From positions 82,811 through 146,810 of the forward strand of contig JANBRJ010000038.1 of assembly GCA_027577595.1 (NCBI GenBank): a stretch of DNA of 64,000 bases. Direction: 5' to 3'. Positions 52,001-61,059 of the stretch are shown in pieces. The translations under genes and the position numbers were made by a program. The DNA is from Coemansia sp. RSA 487 (taxonomy: Eukaryota; Kickxellomycota; Kickxellomycetes; Kickxellales; Kickxellaceae). The first letter of the stretch is position 1. Every line of letters begins with the position of its first letter. The notes under the pieces are model-generated. The model worked only from the letters and a program-made list of their open reading frames with translations. It searched no databases and was not told the DNA's origin.

Positions 52001-54174
52001 TCCTTGGAAGGCTCAGGCCGCTCAACCTTGGGCTTATCTGCGACAGCGGCAGGGGTTTCCTTGGTCTCGGCATCGGGTTCAGCAACAGCCGCAGCAATAG
52101 CAGCGGGCGTCTCCTTCACAGCTGGCACAGAAACAGGGACATCAGCCTTCTTCTCAGCAACAGGCTCGGCAGGCTTCTCCATCTCCTTTTGCTCAGAAAC
52201 AGTCTCAGGCTTTTCATCAGAGACATCAGGTTTAATCTCTGCAGTGGACTTTGCGTCGATTTCCTCAGTACCAGCAGATGACGTTATTGGCTTCTCGGTA
52301 GTGATCGTCCTTGCTTCCTCGCTGCCACTTCCGCTGCTCTCACTGGACTTGGCAACAGCATTTGGGTTGACAATTTTGATCGCACGGGTGCTGGGGATCT
52401 TGAACTTGGGTTTGGCAGATTCCTCCTCGAGCATCTGTTCAACGGGAGTGGCAGCCAGCTCGCGCTTCTCGATGCTCGGTCCAGGAGCTGGCGACGCTGT
52501 GCCGCTGGCTACATTGCGCGGCGTCGAGCTTGTCGTGGATACGGACCGAAGGCGCTGCTGCGAGATATCGACCTCCTCGTTGGTGGTAGGGTTGACAATG
52601 CGCACTGCGCGACGACCGGGGACAAAGGTCTGTGCGCTTGCGCTCAGCCCGTGGTGCTGCGGCTGACCAGTTATTGGAGTGACTGTCATCCCGGGCATCT
52701 GTGCACCACTGGCCATTGGCGCAGGCATGATGCCGCCGGCGCCTATCTGCGCCGACCCGGCGTGAGTAGGGTTGGGCATGCTGTATGTGGGAACGCCGTA
52801 GATGCTATGTGGAGGCCCGCCTGCTGCCTGGGGAGGAGGCGGCCGGTAGTACTGGTCGTATGTTGGAGCGCCCATGGGCATGTATGCAAACTGTGGTGGC
52901 GGAGCGGGCATCCAGCCCTGGATAGGCTGCATGTTTGGCTGAGAGGTCATGATTGGCGGCTGCATGGGCGGCTGGCCAGGCGCTGGCATCGGATATCCCA
53001 TCGGCTGCGACATCGGCTGCGTCGCCATGTGGTGGTGCGGAGCGTAATGTGCGCCCGACTGATGCTTGTACGGAACGCCTGGACTCTGGTTGTGTGGGGG
53101 ACGCATGTGCTGGTGGCCCTGGCCGCGGTACGGGCTACCAGTATAGTGCGAAGGCTGTTGTGGGTGAGCCGGGTTCAGCTGCTGCTGCTGCTGCTGTTGT
53201 TGTTGTTGCTGTTGTTGTTGCGGCGGAGGCGCCAGTGGCTGTTGTTGCTGGACACCTACAACAGGCTGGGCTGGATGCATTACAGGTGTTCCCGGACCAG
53301 ATGCCTGCAAAGGCTGTCCGTTCTGATGGCCTGTAGGGCCTTCATTTTGTGCGTGGTGCGGCGCATCGGTGCCTTGATCGCGGGACCTTGGGCCGCTGCT
53401 GCTGCCTTTCTGGCCCGACTGCTTGTAGTTGGAGCCGTCCTTGCGACCAGGCCCGTAGCCCTGCGACTGCCTGCTCTGATTTGACGCCCGTGATCCAGGC
53501 CGCTGCTGATGGTGATGGTGGTGATTCTGGCGCCCGTGATGCTGCTGCTGTCCAGAAGGTGCATTTGCGTTGCTGCCGCTGGTGGACGGCCGCCTCGTGC
53601 TGTCATCTTTGTTGGTGTTGTGAGTGGAAATCGATCCAAAGTTGGGCTTTGACGTAGGCTTCCCAAGGCCAACGGGAACGCCGCCGCTAGTCGCAGCAGC
53701 ATTGGAGCTCCGCTGCTGGGCAGGAGGCGGCGATGAGGCCCGCGCTTGCTCATTGAATGAACCAAACTGAATCGCTGGGGTGTTGGACGACACAGAGTTT
53801 CTAGATGGCAGACGGACTGGTGCTTCACGACTATGCGAGCGCACGTTGGCGCCAGGGCCGCCGCCAGCAGCGTTTCCAGATCCCCTGTTGGCGCCACCGT
53901 TACCGCCACGGCCACCTACGGATGCCGAGTATCCGGTGTTTTTTGGGCCGTTCGTTGCTCCTTCATTGGATCCGTTGGTCGGTGACCGCTGTCTGTCCTG
54001 CTTTGCTGCCTCACTAAAGCTGGCTGGCTTGCTGTTCCGGTTGGGTTTCTGGCTGAGTGGGGGCTTTCCCGTCGAATCGTTACCGTTTCCTGCAGGTTGC
54101 GCGTTGGAGGGGGTTTGCTGCTTGGAGCCGCTAGTCTTTAAGTTTGCCTGTGGATTTGGGCTTTTGCGGTTCAT
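49003..54174 (-). CDS. Translation initiation factor eIF4G
   Basis: One exon, 1723 residues. Residues 1-560 are Asn/Gln/Pro/Gly/His-rich, with a Gln run at about 318-332. Two VNP motifs (AVRIVNP near 520, AIKIVNP near 600) may contact poly(A)-binding protein. Long Ala/Glu/Pro-rich sequence leads into a run of Glu (about 810-830). LRYPRAFLEQFNGYC near 893 occupies the eIF4E-binding position but has Glu where the Y-x4-L-phi motif wants a hydrophobic residue. An RGRGRGRGG box near 1020 precedes MIF4G (about 1065-1315; YNRRMRSLLNKLTVDNF, LVRFIGELYLLEILT). Another Gly/Arg region is followed by an MA3-like domain (about 1525-1690). eIF4G scaffolds eIF4E, eIF4A and eIF3 on mRNA. Presence of MA3, missing in yeast eIF4G, makes it animal-like in layout. 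Confidence 0.9.
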   Translation of the reverse strand: MNRKSPNPQANLKTSGSKQQTPSNAQPAGNGNDSTGKPPLSQKPNRNSKPASFSEAAKQDRQRSPTNGSNEGATNGPKNTGYSASVGGRGGNGGANRGSGNAAGGGPGANVRSHSREAPVRLPSRNSVSSNTPAIQFGSFNEQARASSPPPAQQRSSNAAATSGGVPVGLGKPTSKPNFGSISTHNTNKDDSTRRPSTSGSNANAPSGQQQHHGRQNHHHHHQQRPGSRASNQSRQSQGYGPGRKDGSNYKQSGQKGSSSGPRSRDQGTDAPHHAQNEGPTGHQNGQPLQASGPGTPVMHPAQPVVGVQQQQPLAPPPQQQQQQQQQQQQQQLNPAHPQQPSHYTGSPYRGQGHQHMRPPHNQSPGVPYKHQSGAHYAPHHHMATQPMSQPMGYPMPAPGQPPMQPPIMTSQPNMQPIQGWMPAPPPQFAYMPMGAPTYDQYYRPPPPQAAGGPPHSIYGVPTYSMPNPTHAGSAQIGAGGIMPAPMASGAQMPGMTVTPITGQPQHHGLSASAQTFVPGRRAVRIVNPTTNEEVDISQQRLRSVSTTSSTPRNVASGTASPAPGPSIEKRELAATPVEQMLEEESAKPKFKIPSTRAIKIVNPNAVAKSSESSGSGSEEARTITTEKPITSSAGTEEIDAKSTAEIKPDVSDEKPETVSEQKEMEKPAEPVAEKKADVPVSVPAVKETPAAIAAAVAEPDAETKETPAAVADKPKVERPEPSKEAVTAAAAEPELKDDVTSAADELSSSLAKTSLSDMPAETAKPVEEMSEKFIATPEPEHKSTEETSKKDLEVKETAAGSVAAEPMAEKDEEEEEEEEEEEEEDEGEAAEDGEIDESEEPARTPTTLQSRSRQVTFSEPPTPSSAARKLDREEAVELYSGKDNGPTIVGDILRYPRAFLEQFNGYCEAPPSFHFEITNTDDRRSSDRGSGMRRSMSGSGRHREPISTSREFGMMGSFRHTQSPTHNSALTSEERFRQSNEMRARNDMGRSSGMGGRPPSGQLRSLGSGRESRGGRNNARGRGRGRGRGGSQHGGDRPGAPGQGDVLINVKPLEKSENRYIAKTLQKGKAVAEDEMEEEVYNRRMRSLLNKLTVDNFEPVSDELLEWGNKSAKESDGRIIRHLIMLIFEKATDEAVWAQMYARLCYKIICKISNNVMDSTLPPREGKTLVGGFLVRKYLLSKCQEEFESGWRVEMPLDMESAEYYEAAKIKRRGLGLVRFIGELYLLEILTPRIIQECIKRLLASYENPEEEETESLCKLLTTVGKRIDQPATKTLVDAYFARVKAMSENKKVISRIRFMLKDVLDLRQRNWVDAGVKDAGPKTIAEIHEEAERKKAAEAAMRRAPSHGGRRSESHSGRGDGYGGRRGGWNTIGGPSGSGRNDQSQRTGDMTGFGNLSRSKGTANMSSTGGPGANPFGLLVGGSRGWNSGSSSDNRRNRDDRHQVRTSGLGGARTPSHSSRGGDSTLASPEPVRSRNMFDMLSNNDDEDSHVSPRADATKGSSKVPPLSSAAMSSRSSAPSGAKPMESAILQRKVKGMIDEYLELKMESEFIECFKELTEVNYQSAVFSIVSRVMDLRPAQVAQSFPAFAALRTEEIVSEDVAISGLAEFTEMLEDIALDSPNAFGYFGKLMAVFQVPLARVSEALGELATKLSMLNPPALSILSAYLKQLVEDNGEDETKEAIEESKFDISQFCNADRRSDAEVKRFLDINDLLALFSKYA
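51690..51745 (-). repeat. Glutamate-codon run in eIF4G
   Basis: GAG/GAA triplets coding a run of about 15 acidic residues (DEEEEEE...EDEGE). It reads CCTCCTC on the plus strand and is a likely length-variable microsatellite. Confidence 0.8.
53178..53220 (-). repeat. Glutamine-codon run in eIF4G
   Basis: Mixed CAA/CAG triplets code about 14 Gln in a row. Mixing of codons suggests some age or selection against slippage. Confidence 0.8.
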
Positions 54175-55309
54175 TTAGCTATAGTTTGTACGGCTCTAAC
54201 CGATTGATACGCCTGTGTACTTTTGGGGTGATGGGTAAAGGTAAATAGATGTAGAGGGGGCTTTCAGTGCAAAGAGGACAAGAGTGATGAAGAGTCCAAT
54301 GTCCACGATACAAAGTATCTACTACGCTTTTTTTCTTCCTATATATTATAAGGGCTCGTCTCTACGACAGGTAAACGATAAAGGCATTCGTGATTAGTAA
54401 CCCTTATTCATGTTTCTGTTTCAAGAATGCTAAAAGGAAGGCCACACACGCTACAAAGAAAAATAAAACCTCTTTGTTCATGAAAGCTGTGTGGCGGTTA
54501 CATGCTTATTTTTTTTTCCAGACAGCTGAGCTGCAAGGCACAGACAAACAAGGAAAGTGTGAAATAGTGTGGCAAGTGGAAAAATATTTCACACCCGCAA
54601 CGCCTTGGCACAAATTCAGAAAAAAATAAAAATAAATCCAGAGCGGAAAAGCTTTCCATTCTAGCAACACAAGCACTAGCACCCCGTCTATGCCGTATGC
54701 CTATGTCGCTTCACTTGAAACCTGGAAGGAGAGGAGAAAGACATTGAGCGGTACTTACAAGTCGAAGGTGCTTTCTTCTCGACGTCTGCCACGAATCTTG
54801 GTCTTCAATGTGAAAATAAATCCAAATGAAGACAAAGAATAGAAAAGAAAAATAATTGAAATAGCTGAGGGAAGTAGGAAAGGAAAGTAGACTTTTGCAA
54901 ACCAATTCCTGTCTTGCTATTTTTTTTCCTTGATTCGAATGGGGGAAATGTACACGCTGCAACTTATTTCCCAACAGCTTTTAAGACTTTTTGGCGCTTT
55001 CCATGACAGTCACTGACATTTGAAGAGAAATTTTTTCCTTGGCCATTTTCACCTACACCCATGCAGCCACACAAAAGGACAGGGCGATAAAAAACCCTCA
55101 CACCTGCTTCTTTACTATCACGTGCTGAAACGCATGCATACAAGCCAATCATCGTGACTGCATTGCATCAGTTCTGCATATGTACCAACAGCTGAAGCTG
55201 AGCCAAAACTGAACGAAAGGAGATATTGGAGCTTTTAAGGTTGGTGTGATTCGGTGTCAGTCATAGCTGCTTTAACGCTAAACAAGATAACAAAAAACAA
55301 AAAACACCA
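54175..55309. other. Spacer between the TPR gene and eIF4G
   Basis: About 1.1 kb containing the eIF4G promoter and leader. It is AT-rich with homopolymer runs. ORFs up to 87 codons are unrecognised. Confidence 0.55.
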
Positions 55310-56668
55310 TTATACGCGGCTGAGCGCTGCCGTCGCTAGCCGTTCTGCATCCTTGTCGCCAACCGTCTTTGCGACATCGATTGCTTGTCGGTACTGCACC
55401 CGTGCGCTCTCTGGCTTCCCTGCTGCCTGGTACACTGTTCCTAGACTGTATGTCAGCGCAACAAAGCTGTTCAAGCAGTCGTTGTTTCTGGAGAACTTTT
55501 TGGCCAAGAAAAGTCCATCCATCAGCGTCTTTTCGGCGCCAGATAGATCAGACTTCATTACTGCAGCATTGGCCAGATGGCTCATAAGCACGGCCGAGCG
55601 GCACACCTCATCCTCCTTGCCATTATCGGTGGCCGGACGCAGCAGATCCAGAGCCCGCTGCAACAGCGGCACCGCCAGCTCGTACTGCGCACAGCTGGCA
55701 AAATACGTTGCCGCATTGTAAAATAGACTGGCTACGATCTCTATTGAAAAGAATCTTGGCAGCGTCGTCGGGTCAAACGACGGGGTGCTTGTGGGCTCTA
55801 GCCCCTTGTCTAGCTGTATGTGGTTATAGTGATTCTGATATGTCAGCGTCACCAGCTGCAGACACCACTGGTACCAACGTCCAGCTTCCTTGACATCGGT
55901 TGACGATGCGGCAAGCGCCGGGTCCGCCAGAACAATGCTACGCCGCTTCCACCGCACCGCACGTGTCTCGTATGTCTCGGCCAGTTTGTTAGCGCAGCCC
56001 AGTGCACGCAGTATGTTGGCCCGGCGTGCTGGCGGTAGCTTTGGATCCATTAGTTCGCTGACTAGCGGCTTTGGGTCATCCATCCCCTTGCTTCCCAGAA
56101 TGCGCTGCAAGAGGCTCTCGTAAGACCGGATCGCGTTGTCCAGATCGCCCATTTCGCTGTAAACAGACGCTATGCGCGCAACCAGCCCTGTCACATGCGC
56201 TGCGTCTGGTGCGTGTATCAGATCGGTCGTTCCCAGCTCATCTAGCAGCTCTAGAGCCTTAATGTAGCACTCGATCGCCTTGGGCAGATCCCGCGTCTCT
56301 TCTGAGCGCATGTACGCCTTGCCGCCCTCGCGAAGCAGAGTGCGCACAGGCTTGGGATATACGCTCCCAGCCCCAAAAACACCTGCATAGATGGCAAGCC
56401 CCACTGTTCCAAAAATCATCAGGCCAGCAATGCCACGAGCTAGCGTGAGCCATGATCCGCTGCTGTCTGAACCTGGACCGCCTTGGGTGAATATAGACCG
56501 GCTGCCTAGTAAGCTGGCTTCAAAGGCTTTGTGCAGACCATGGGTATTCTTGAAAGTGGAAGATATCAATGTGTTCGAAAGCATAACGCCGCGTCCTTTT
56601 ACTGTCGGCCTAGTCCCAGCCATTACCCTTAGCGCCGTGGAATTGCGAGTAAGAAGACGTTGCGCCAT
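55310..56668 (-). CDS. Mitochondrial TPR protein, Mgr3-like
   Basis: 452 residues from the Met of MAQRLLTRNSTALRVMAGT. The frame is open upstream to 56908, but that stretch runs into the terminal repeat of a transposon, so the upstream Met is not credible. Residues 1-60 are Arg/Ser/Thr-rich and acid-poor (mitochondrial targeting). A single span lies at about 72-92 (IAGLMIFGTVGLAIYAGVF). TPR-like helical pairs follow: RDLPKAIECYIKALELLDEL near 123, VARIASVYSEMGDLDNAIRSYESLL near 160, AVPLLQRALDLLRP near 320 and VYQAAGKPESARVQYRQAID near 415. Yeast Mgr3 has this layout and recruits substrates to the i-AAA protease Yme1 at the inner membrane. The Mgr3 name is by architecture, not detailed alignment; another mitochondrial TPR protein is possible. 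Confidence 0.7.
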   Translation of the reverse strand: MAQRLLTRNSTALRVMAGTRPTVKGRGVMLSNTLISSTFKNTHGLHKAFEASLLGSRSIFTQGGPGSDSSGSWLTLARGIAGLMIFGTVGLAIYAGVFGAGSVYPKPVRTLLREGGKAYMRSEETRDLPKAIECYIKALELLDELGTTDLIHAPDAAHVTGLVARIASVYSEMGDLDNAIRSYESLLQRILGSKGMDDPKPLVSELMDPKLPPARRANILRALGCANKLAETYETRAVRWKRRSIVLADPALAASSTDVKEAGRWYQWCLQLVTLTYQNHYNHIQLDKGLEPTSTPSFDPTTLPRFFSIEIVASLFYNAATYFASCAQYELAVPLLQRALDLLRPATDNGKEDEVCRSAVLMSHLANAAVMKSDLSGAEKTLMDGLFLAKKFSRNNDCLNSFVALTYSLGTVYQAAGKPESARVQYRQAIDVAKTVGDKDAERLATAALSRV

Positions 56669-56973
56669 ATTCAATAGAAGAGTAAGATATTTATAAACGT
56701 TATATATCAAACCAAACGTTCCAAGATAAAGAGAAAAGCCAAAGCTTTTAATCTGCTGTTGTCGAACCTTACTTGTCAATTGACTCTGAATCACACATTC
56801 TTTGATTAAATTAACATTTTCTGAAATGGTTCTTTTTCGTTTTAGCCATATATAGTGGTGAGCCAATGTTTTTTCTGTGTAATATTGATTAACATCTTTG
56901 AGGAACATTTCTAAAACGACTTTTGCAACCTTCTTCCTTTATCGTTTGTCTAGATTCTTGCAAACTATAAATC

Positions 56974-58141
56974 ATGGCTTGTCCACTATACATTAGAAAA
57001 CAAGGTATTGAGAAGAGGGATCAAGGTCTCCCTCCTTATGTAATAGCCGGACATTTAGGCTTGCTTGTGCGAACTGTGCGAGCCTTGATCAGGCATTCCG
57101 ATAAATGTGAGACAATAGAGTCTAAGCCAAGGAGCGGCAGGAGCTCTAGGATCGATGAATATACAAGAAGGCACATGGTGAATACGGCAAAGAGGGATAT
57201 GAAAAGAACAAACAAACAGATCATGATAGATTTAGACATCGATATTTGTCGCCAGCACGTTGAAATGATTCTGAAAGATGAAGGCATCGTTTCTAGGGTA
57301 GCAAGGGAGAAGCCATTTATTGCTGATAAACAGGCAAAGGCATGACTGGGGCTTGCCAGAGACCATATAAATCGGGACATCGAATAGTGGAAGGAGCTTA
57401 TACCCACTGATGAAAGCACATTCCAGCTCAACCTTGGTCAGTCAAGAACTCTTGTAAAGCGATCTAAAAACAATGAGCTTAATAGATGTAATACGGTTGG
57501 TACCTCCAAAGCGGGTGAGCGTTTTCTTAGCGTGTGGGGTGGTATCTTTTACAACAGGCACGTTGACTTTGTTGTCTTCAGAGAAAAGTCAGAGGCTAGC
57601 GAGGTATTAAAGGAAGAAGCATGTATGCCTCGACTGGAAAGTTCAACTAAAGACAACAACCTCACAACACTTGAAGACAATGCTCATATACACATCAAAT
57701 GCCTCCTGTGGATATCATCAGCCGCAACATAATAAAAACTAACATGGCCGGCGAATTCTCCTGACCTCAACTCGATTGAAAGCTTGTAGGGAATATTGAA
57801 GCACAGAGTTTCTGTTATAAATAGAAATCTTGACGGAACTGAAGTTCCTCCTATTCATTTATTTGATAAAACAGTAGCTTTTATCGACATCAAAATATTA
57901 CTAAGGAGGCTTATGATAATTGGTGACGCATGTTAAGTCAGTCATTTTTGCGACTCAGCTTAGCAGCTTGTAAGCTGAATCGTTATCACGTTTTCCAAGC
58001 AACAAACAAGATACTCGACACGCAATGCTAAGGAAACACTCCTTCACAAATTTCGAAATAATATCGATATAAATTATATCAACAAACTAATCGAAGGCAT
58101 GCCTAAACACATGAAGATGGTCATTGAAATGAAAGGTTAAA
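56974..58141 (+). pseudogene. Tc1-like transposase, broken
   Basis: An N-terminal helix-turn-helix part is intact over 123 codons (LPPYVIAGHLGLLVRTVRALI, KPRSGRSSR, RRHMVNTAKRD). The same frame continues past stops at 57343, 57385, 57730, 57733 and 57787. The DDE-type acidic residues can still be read: TDESTFQL, LEDNAHIH and SPDLNSIESL. The C-terminus resumes after the LTR insertion with NNIDINYINKLIEGMPKHMK and a final stop at 58139. It is inactive. The stop at 57787 replaces the Trp usual in PIExLW, a G-to-A change. Confidence 0.8.
57813..57988 (-). repeat. Solo LTR inserted in the Tc1 element
   Basis: 176 bp bounded by TG...CA (plus strand TGTTATAAATAG ... CGTTATCA). It interrupts transposase sequence that is continuous in copy B. 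It is nearly the reverse complement of 58509-58685. Flanks show GTTTC on the left and a similar GTTTTC just inside the right flank, so the target duplication is imperfect. Confidence 0.65.
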
Positions 58142-58166
58142 CAGAACAAACATTGGCTCACCACTG

Positions 58167-58508
58167 CACTATCGCTCATATGGATACCCACCAGCTTTTC
58201 TAGCCAGCTCGGTAGCCATGTTCTGTAGATCCTGCTTTCTTTATTGCGCCTTTTAACAGAAATAGAAGGAAGCACTAGTGTCAGAAGAGATAATATAATA
58301 TGACTACAACAGGCAGAAAACGAACAGTGCTGATAGCAGTTAAAAACAAGAAAGGGAAAGCGTGTTCGTTGCGGACATTCGTGCCTCTGCCATGCTGGAT
58401 CTGTTTCCCCCTTGATGTGAGTGCTGCGAAAAGAAAAATACAATCACATACGAAAGAGATATATTTACAAAAAAACAACCAAGAAATAAAAAAAACGGAT
58501 GGGAGATG
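58167..58508. other. Sequence between the Tc1 element and the next LTR
   Basis: 342 bp of host-like sequence. Short minus-strand ORFs are present, one starting MATELARKAGGYPYER and ending at the Tc1 junction. Nothing was recognised. Confidence 0.4.
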
Positions 58509-58685
58509 TGATAACGATTCGGCTTACAAGTTGCTAAGCTGAGTTGCAAAAATGACAGACTCAGCATAAGTCACCAATTAGCATAAGCCTCCTTAGTAAT
58601 ATTTCGATGGTGATAAAAGCCACTGTTTTTATTGAATAAACGAACAGGAGGAAATTTGGTTTCATCAAGATTTCTATTTATAACA
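58509..58685 (+). repeat. Solo LTR, inverted relative to the one in the Tc1 element
   Basis: 177 bp from TGATAACGATTCGG to ATTTATAACA (TG...CA). It contains a TATA-like GATAAAAGCC and the GAGGAAATTTGG stretch shared with the LTR-like sequences near 63300 and 63480. Flanks AGATG and AGATA fit a five-base target duplication with one change. Confidence 0.7.
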
Positions 58686-58749
58686 AGATAAAAGAGCTCG
58701 CCTTCCCATTGCAAGAAAAAGAGCTATTTCCCCTTGGAAATAATTACAA

Positions 58750-58912
58750 AGAGTAGAGAAAAAGTCCCCTTTCCATGTTTTCCTTTTTGTTACAATAAAG
58801 CTAAACTTAACCAGTTTGCCTCTAAACCTCTTAAAATTTAAATAACATTTGGGTTTATATACCATCAAAACTTCCTATGATGAATCAATGATTACACAAT
58901 TATTCATCATAG
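58750..58912 (-). repeat. 3' LTR-like sequence of the Ty3/gypsy element
   Basis: On the minus strand it begins near TGTGTAATCATTG, passes TCATCATAGGAAGTTTTGA and a TATA-like GGTATATAAACCC, and thins out near 58750. It parallels the 5' LTR-like sequence in order of landmarks. An 11-bp hairpin CTATGATGAAT/ATTCATCATAG lies at 58876-58912. Confidence 0.45.
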
Positions 58913-58924
58913 AATATATTTAGA

Positions 58925-59221
58925 TCACATTCGTCCCTTCTTTGATCGGTCTCTGGACGAGCTTATAGCACCTTTATGATCTAACTTGTACTTGACTAAG
59001 ATCTGTTTTGCATTACCTAAGTTTGCCTCAGGTTCCCATGCTCTATTTTCCACGCCATAGCCATCCCAGTGCACCAAGCATTCCTGCCTATTGTATTTGG
59101 TGCGATGTCCGACAATGTCCTTGACAGCCCACTCTAGATGTTTCTCAATCTCAACCGGTGGTGGCTTCTCAAGGGTATGTTCCGAGGATTGGTCTGACAA
59201 CTTGTAACGTTCCAGATAAGA
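58925..59221 (-). pseudogene. Chromodomain end of the Ty3/gypsy integrase
   Basis: The frame continues from the integrase across a TAG at 59222. It contains WAVKDIVGHRTKYNRQECLV and HWDGYGVENRAWEPEANLG, a chromodomain pattern with the W-E-P turn. Such domains steer integration to modified histones. Confidence 0.8.
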
Positions 59222-60300
59222 CTATAAAATCACCGGATGGGTGTGCATTGTAGAAGGTAAATCCGGACGGAATGCTTTGCTGCCTATTTTTGCAAGTACC
59301 TTGTATGGTCCGGACAATTTATGTTGCAAGGAATTGTTCTTCTGGCTCTGTAAGTATGGCAGCATTGTTAGTTTCGTGGACAGCATCACTAGGTCGCCTT
59401 TGCAAAAGTCAGGGATTGAGATTTTTTTGTCAGGTCTCTCATTCATCCGTAGCTGTGCAAATTTGAGGTTATATTGCACACCTTCGGAGATCCGTTTCAC
59501 CTTCTTCAGCAATTCTTGGACGCCGTTATCTTTAACTGGAACATATAGCATTACTTCTGTAGCAGTTAGTGGCTGGAATCCATAGTATGTGTACAACGGA
59601 CTGTGTTTAGTCGAGCTGTTTATGCGATGATTGTAGGAGGATTCGGCCAGCGGCATCAAGTCATCCCAGTCATTCTAGTTATGATTGCAGGTCGCTCGTA
59701 GCATAGTTTCCAGCACTTGATTTACCCGTTCCGTCTGACAATATATCTGTGCATGGCTTTCCGTTGACATGCGCAGCTGGGTACCCGATATTTTCCACTG
59801 CTCGCACCAGAATGACAAGGTAAACTTGGGATCGCAGTCAGACACCATTGACTTTGGCAACCCGTGTAGCTTGTAGAAATAGTCGATATACAATTTTGCT
59901 GTTTCTGCTACTGTTGTCGATGTTTGCGTTACAACGAAATAAGTCATTTTAGATAACTGGTTCACAACGACCATGATAGCATCAAATCCGTTGTTGTCTT
60001 TGGTAGTTCTACAATAAAATCCATACTCGCATCCAACCAATTGTATGCTGAAATGTCTAGTGGCTGTAGTGGTCCATCTGCTTATTTATTGCTGCTCTTC
60101 GCATGTTGACATTGATCACACGAGCGTATATAGCTACCTGTATCTTGATACATGCCTGGTCAATAAAATAGGTCGTTCAATCGATGGCATGTCTGCTGGA
60201 TACCTGAGTATAAAGCTACATCGTGAAACTCATGTAACATCAACGTCCTGTCCTTGTAACAGCAAACATCAAAGCCAGCGTTATCGTCGTGCGCCTTCTA
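59222..60300 (-). pseudogene. Ty3/gypsy integrase, broken
   Basis: The HHCC finger is visible (LHEFHDVALYSG, then SCDQCQHAKSSN), followed by the core. The first catalytic Asp of VVVDRLSK is Asn here (VVVNQLSK). SDCDPKF keeps the second Asp, and TERVNQ keeps the third acidic residue. Stops lie at 60298, 60160, 60082, 59675 and 59222. A frameshift lies near 60000, between the MDFIVELPKT segment and GFDAIMVVV. Confidence 0.8.
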
Positions 60301-60960
60301 TGGCTGCGTCGCGCGTTCGTTAATTAGTATCACTTCCATCTGATCACCGCCCGATTCAGGCACAAATAATGTGCACATCTTAAGCTTCTCCAGTGCTTTG
60401 ATCAGCTCATCCATGTCGGTCCTTTTTTCTCTACTAATTGGCGTTGTTGCGGGTGATGATAGAGCTGTGAAAAATGGCGTCTGTCCTTCATCATTATCAT
60501 CCAACACCTTGTTTGTTTGCGATATCAATGAGCGTGACAATCCATTAGCAACGACGTTCTTGTGGCCTGAGCGGTATGTAACATCCATGTTGAATTCTTT
60601 GATCGTGCTGAGCCAGCGTGCCTGTCGATTCGACAAACTGCCTTGTGTACGTATAAACTTAATGGATTCATGATCGGTAATCATCTCGAATTTTACGCCT
60701 GCGAAGTAGTGGCGCCAGGTCTTCAGAGCTTGTACAACGACGCAAAACTCCTACTCATGAACCGAATGCCAATTGTCGTCATGTTTCTGATGTAGTACGC
60801 CCCCTGCGGCAGTACCGGATGCATCAGTTTCTACCTGAATCGCTCTTGCTGGATCAAATTGTTTAATGATCGGTGCCGACGATAGACGCTCCTTGAGCTC
60901 CGCGAATGCTGTGTCTACATCACAATTCCACGCAATTCCATTTAGCGACAATAGATTCAT
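60298..60960 (-). pseudogene. Ty3/gypsy RNase H, broken
   Basis: IQVETDASGTAAGGVLHQK keeps the first Asp and MITDHESIKF keeps a later one. The final motif reads VVANGLSRS, where the family has ADALSR, so the last Asp is lost. An in-frame TAG sits at about 60751. Confidence 0.75.
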
Positions 60961-61059
60961 TAGTGGCGCTGCAACTCTCGAGTAGCCCTTGATAAAACTT
61001 CGGTAGTGTCCGCTGAGGCCGAGAAACGTGCGTATGTCCGTGAACGATTCGAGAGTGTG

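Larger units (their letters stand above)
56853..58166 (+). mobile_element. Tc1-like DNA transposon (copy A), interrupted by a solo LTR
   Basis: Both ends carry an inverted repeat: AGTGGTGAGCCAATGTTTT at 56854 on the plus strand and its close match AGTGGTGAGCCAATGTTTG read on the minus strand from about 58165. The left flank ends in TA, the Tc1/mariner target; the right flank has CA, one change away. Without the 176-bp LTR inside, the element is about 1.14 kb, typical for Tc1-like elements. Its left end is about 185 bp upstream of the Mgr3-like start codon, so it lies in or beside that promoter. Confidence 0.8.

Noticed and set aside
51566-52666. 366-codon Ser-rich plus-strand frame within eIF4G
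   Set aside because: It is the complement of low-complexity Glu/Ala/Pro codons in eIF4G.
56668-56908. Upstream Met of the TPR gene, adding 80 residues
   Set aside because: That extension is AT-rich, lacks targeting features and runs into the Tc1 terminal repeat.
58167-58219. Short minus frame MATELARKAGGYPYER ending at the Tc1 junction
   Set aside because: Too short to judge; it could be a gene start disrupted by the transposon, but nothing across the junction supports it.
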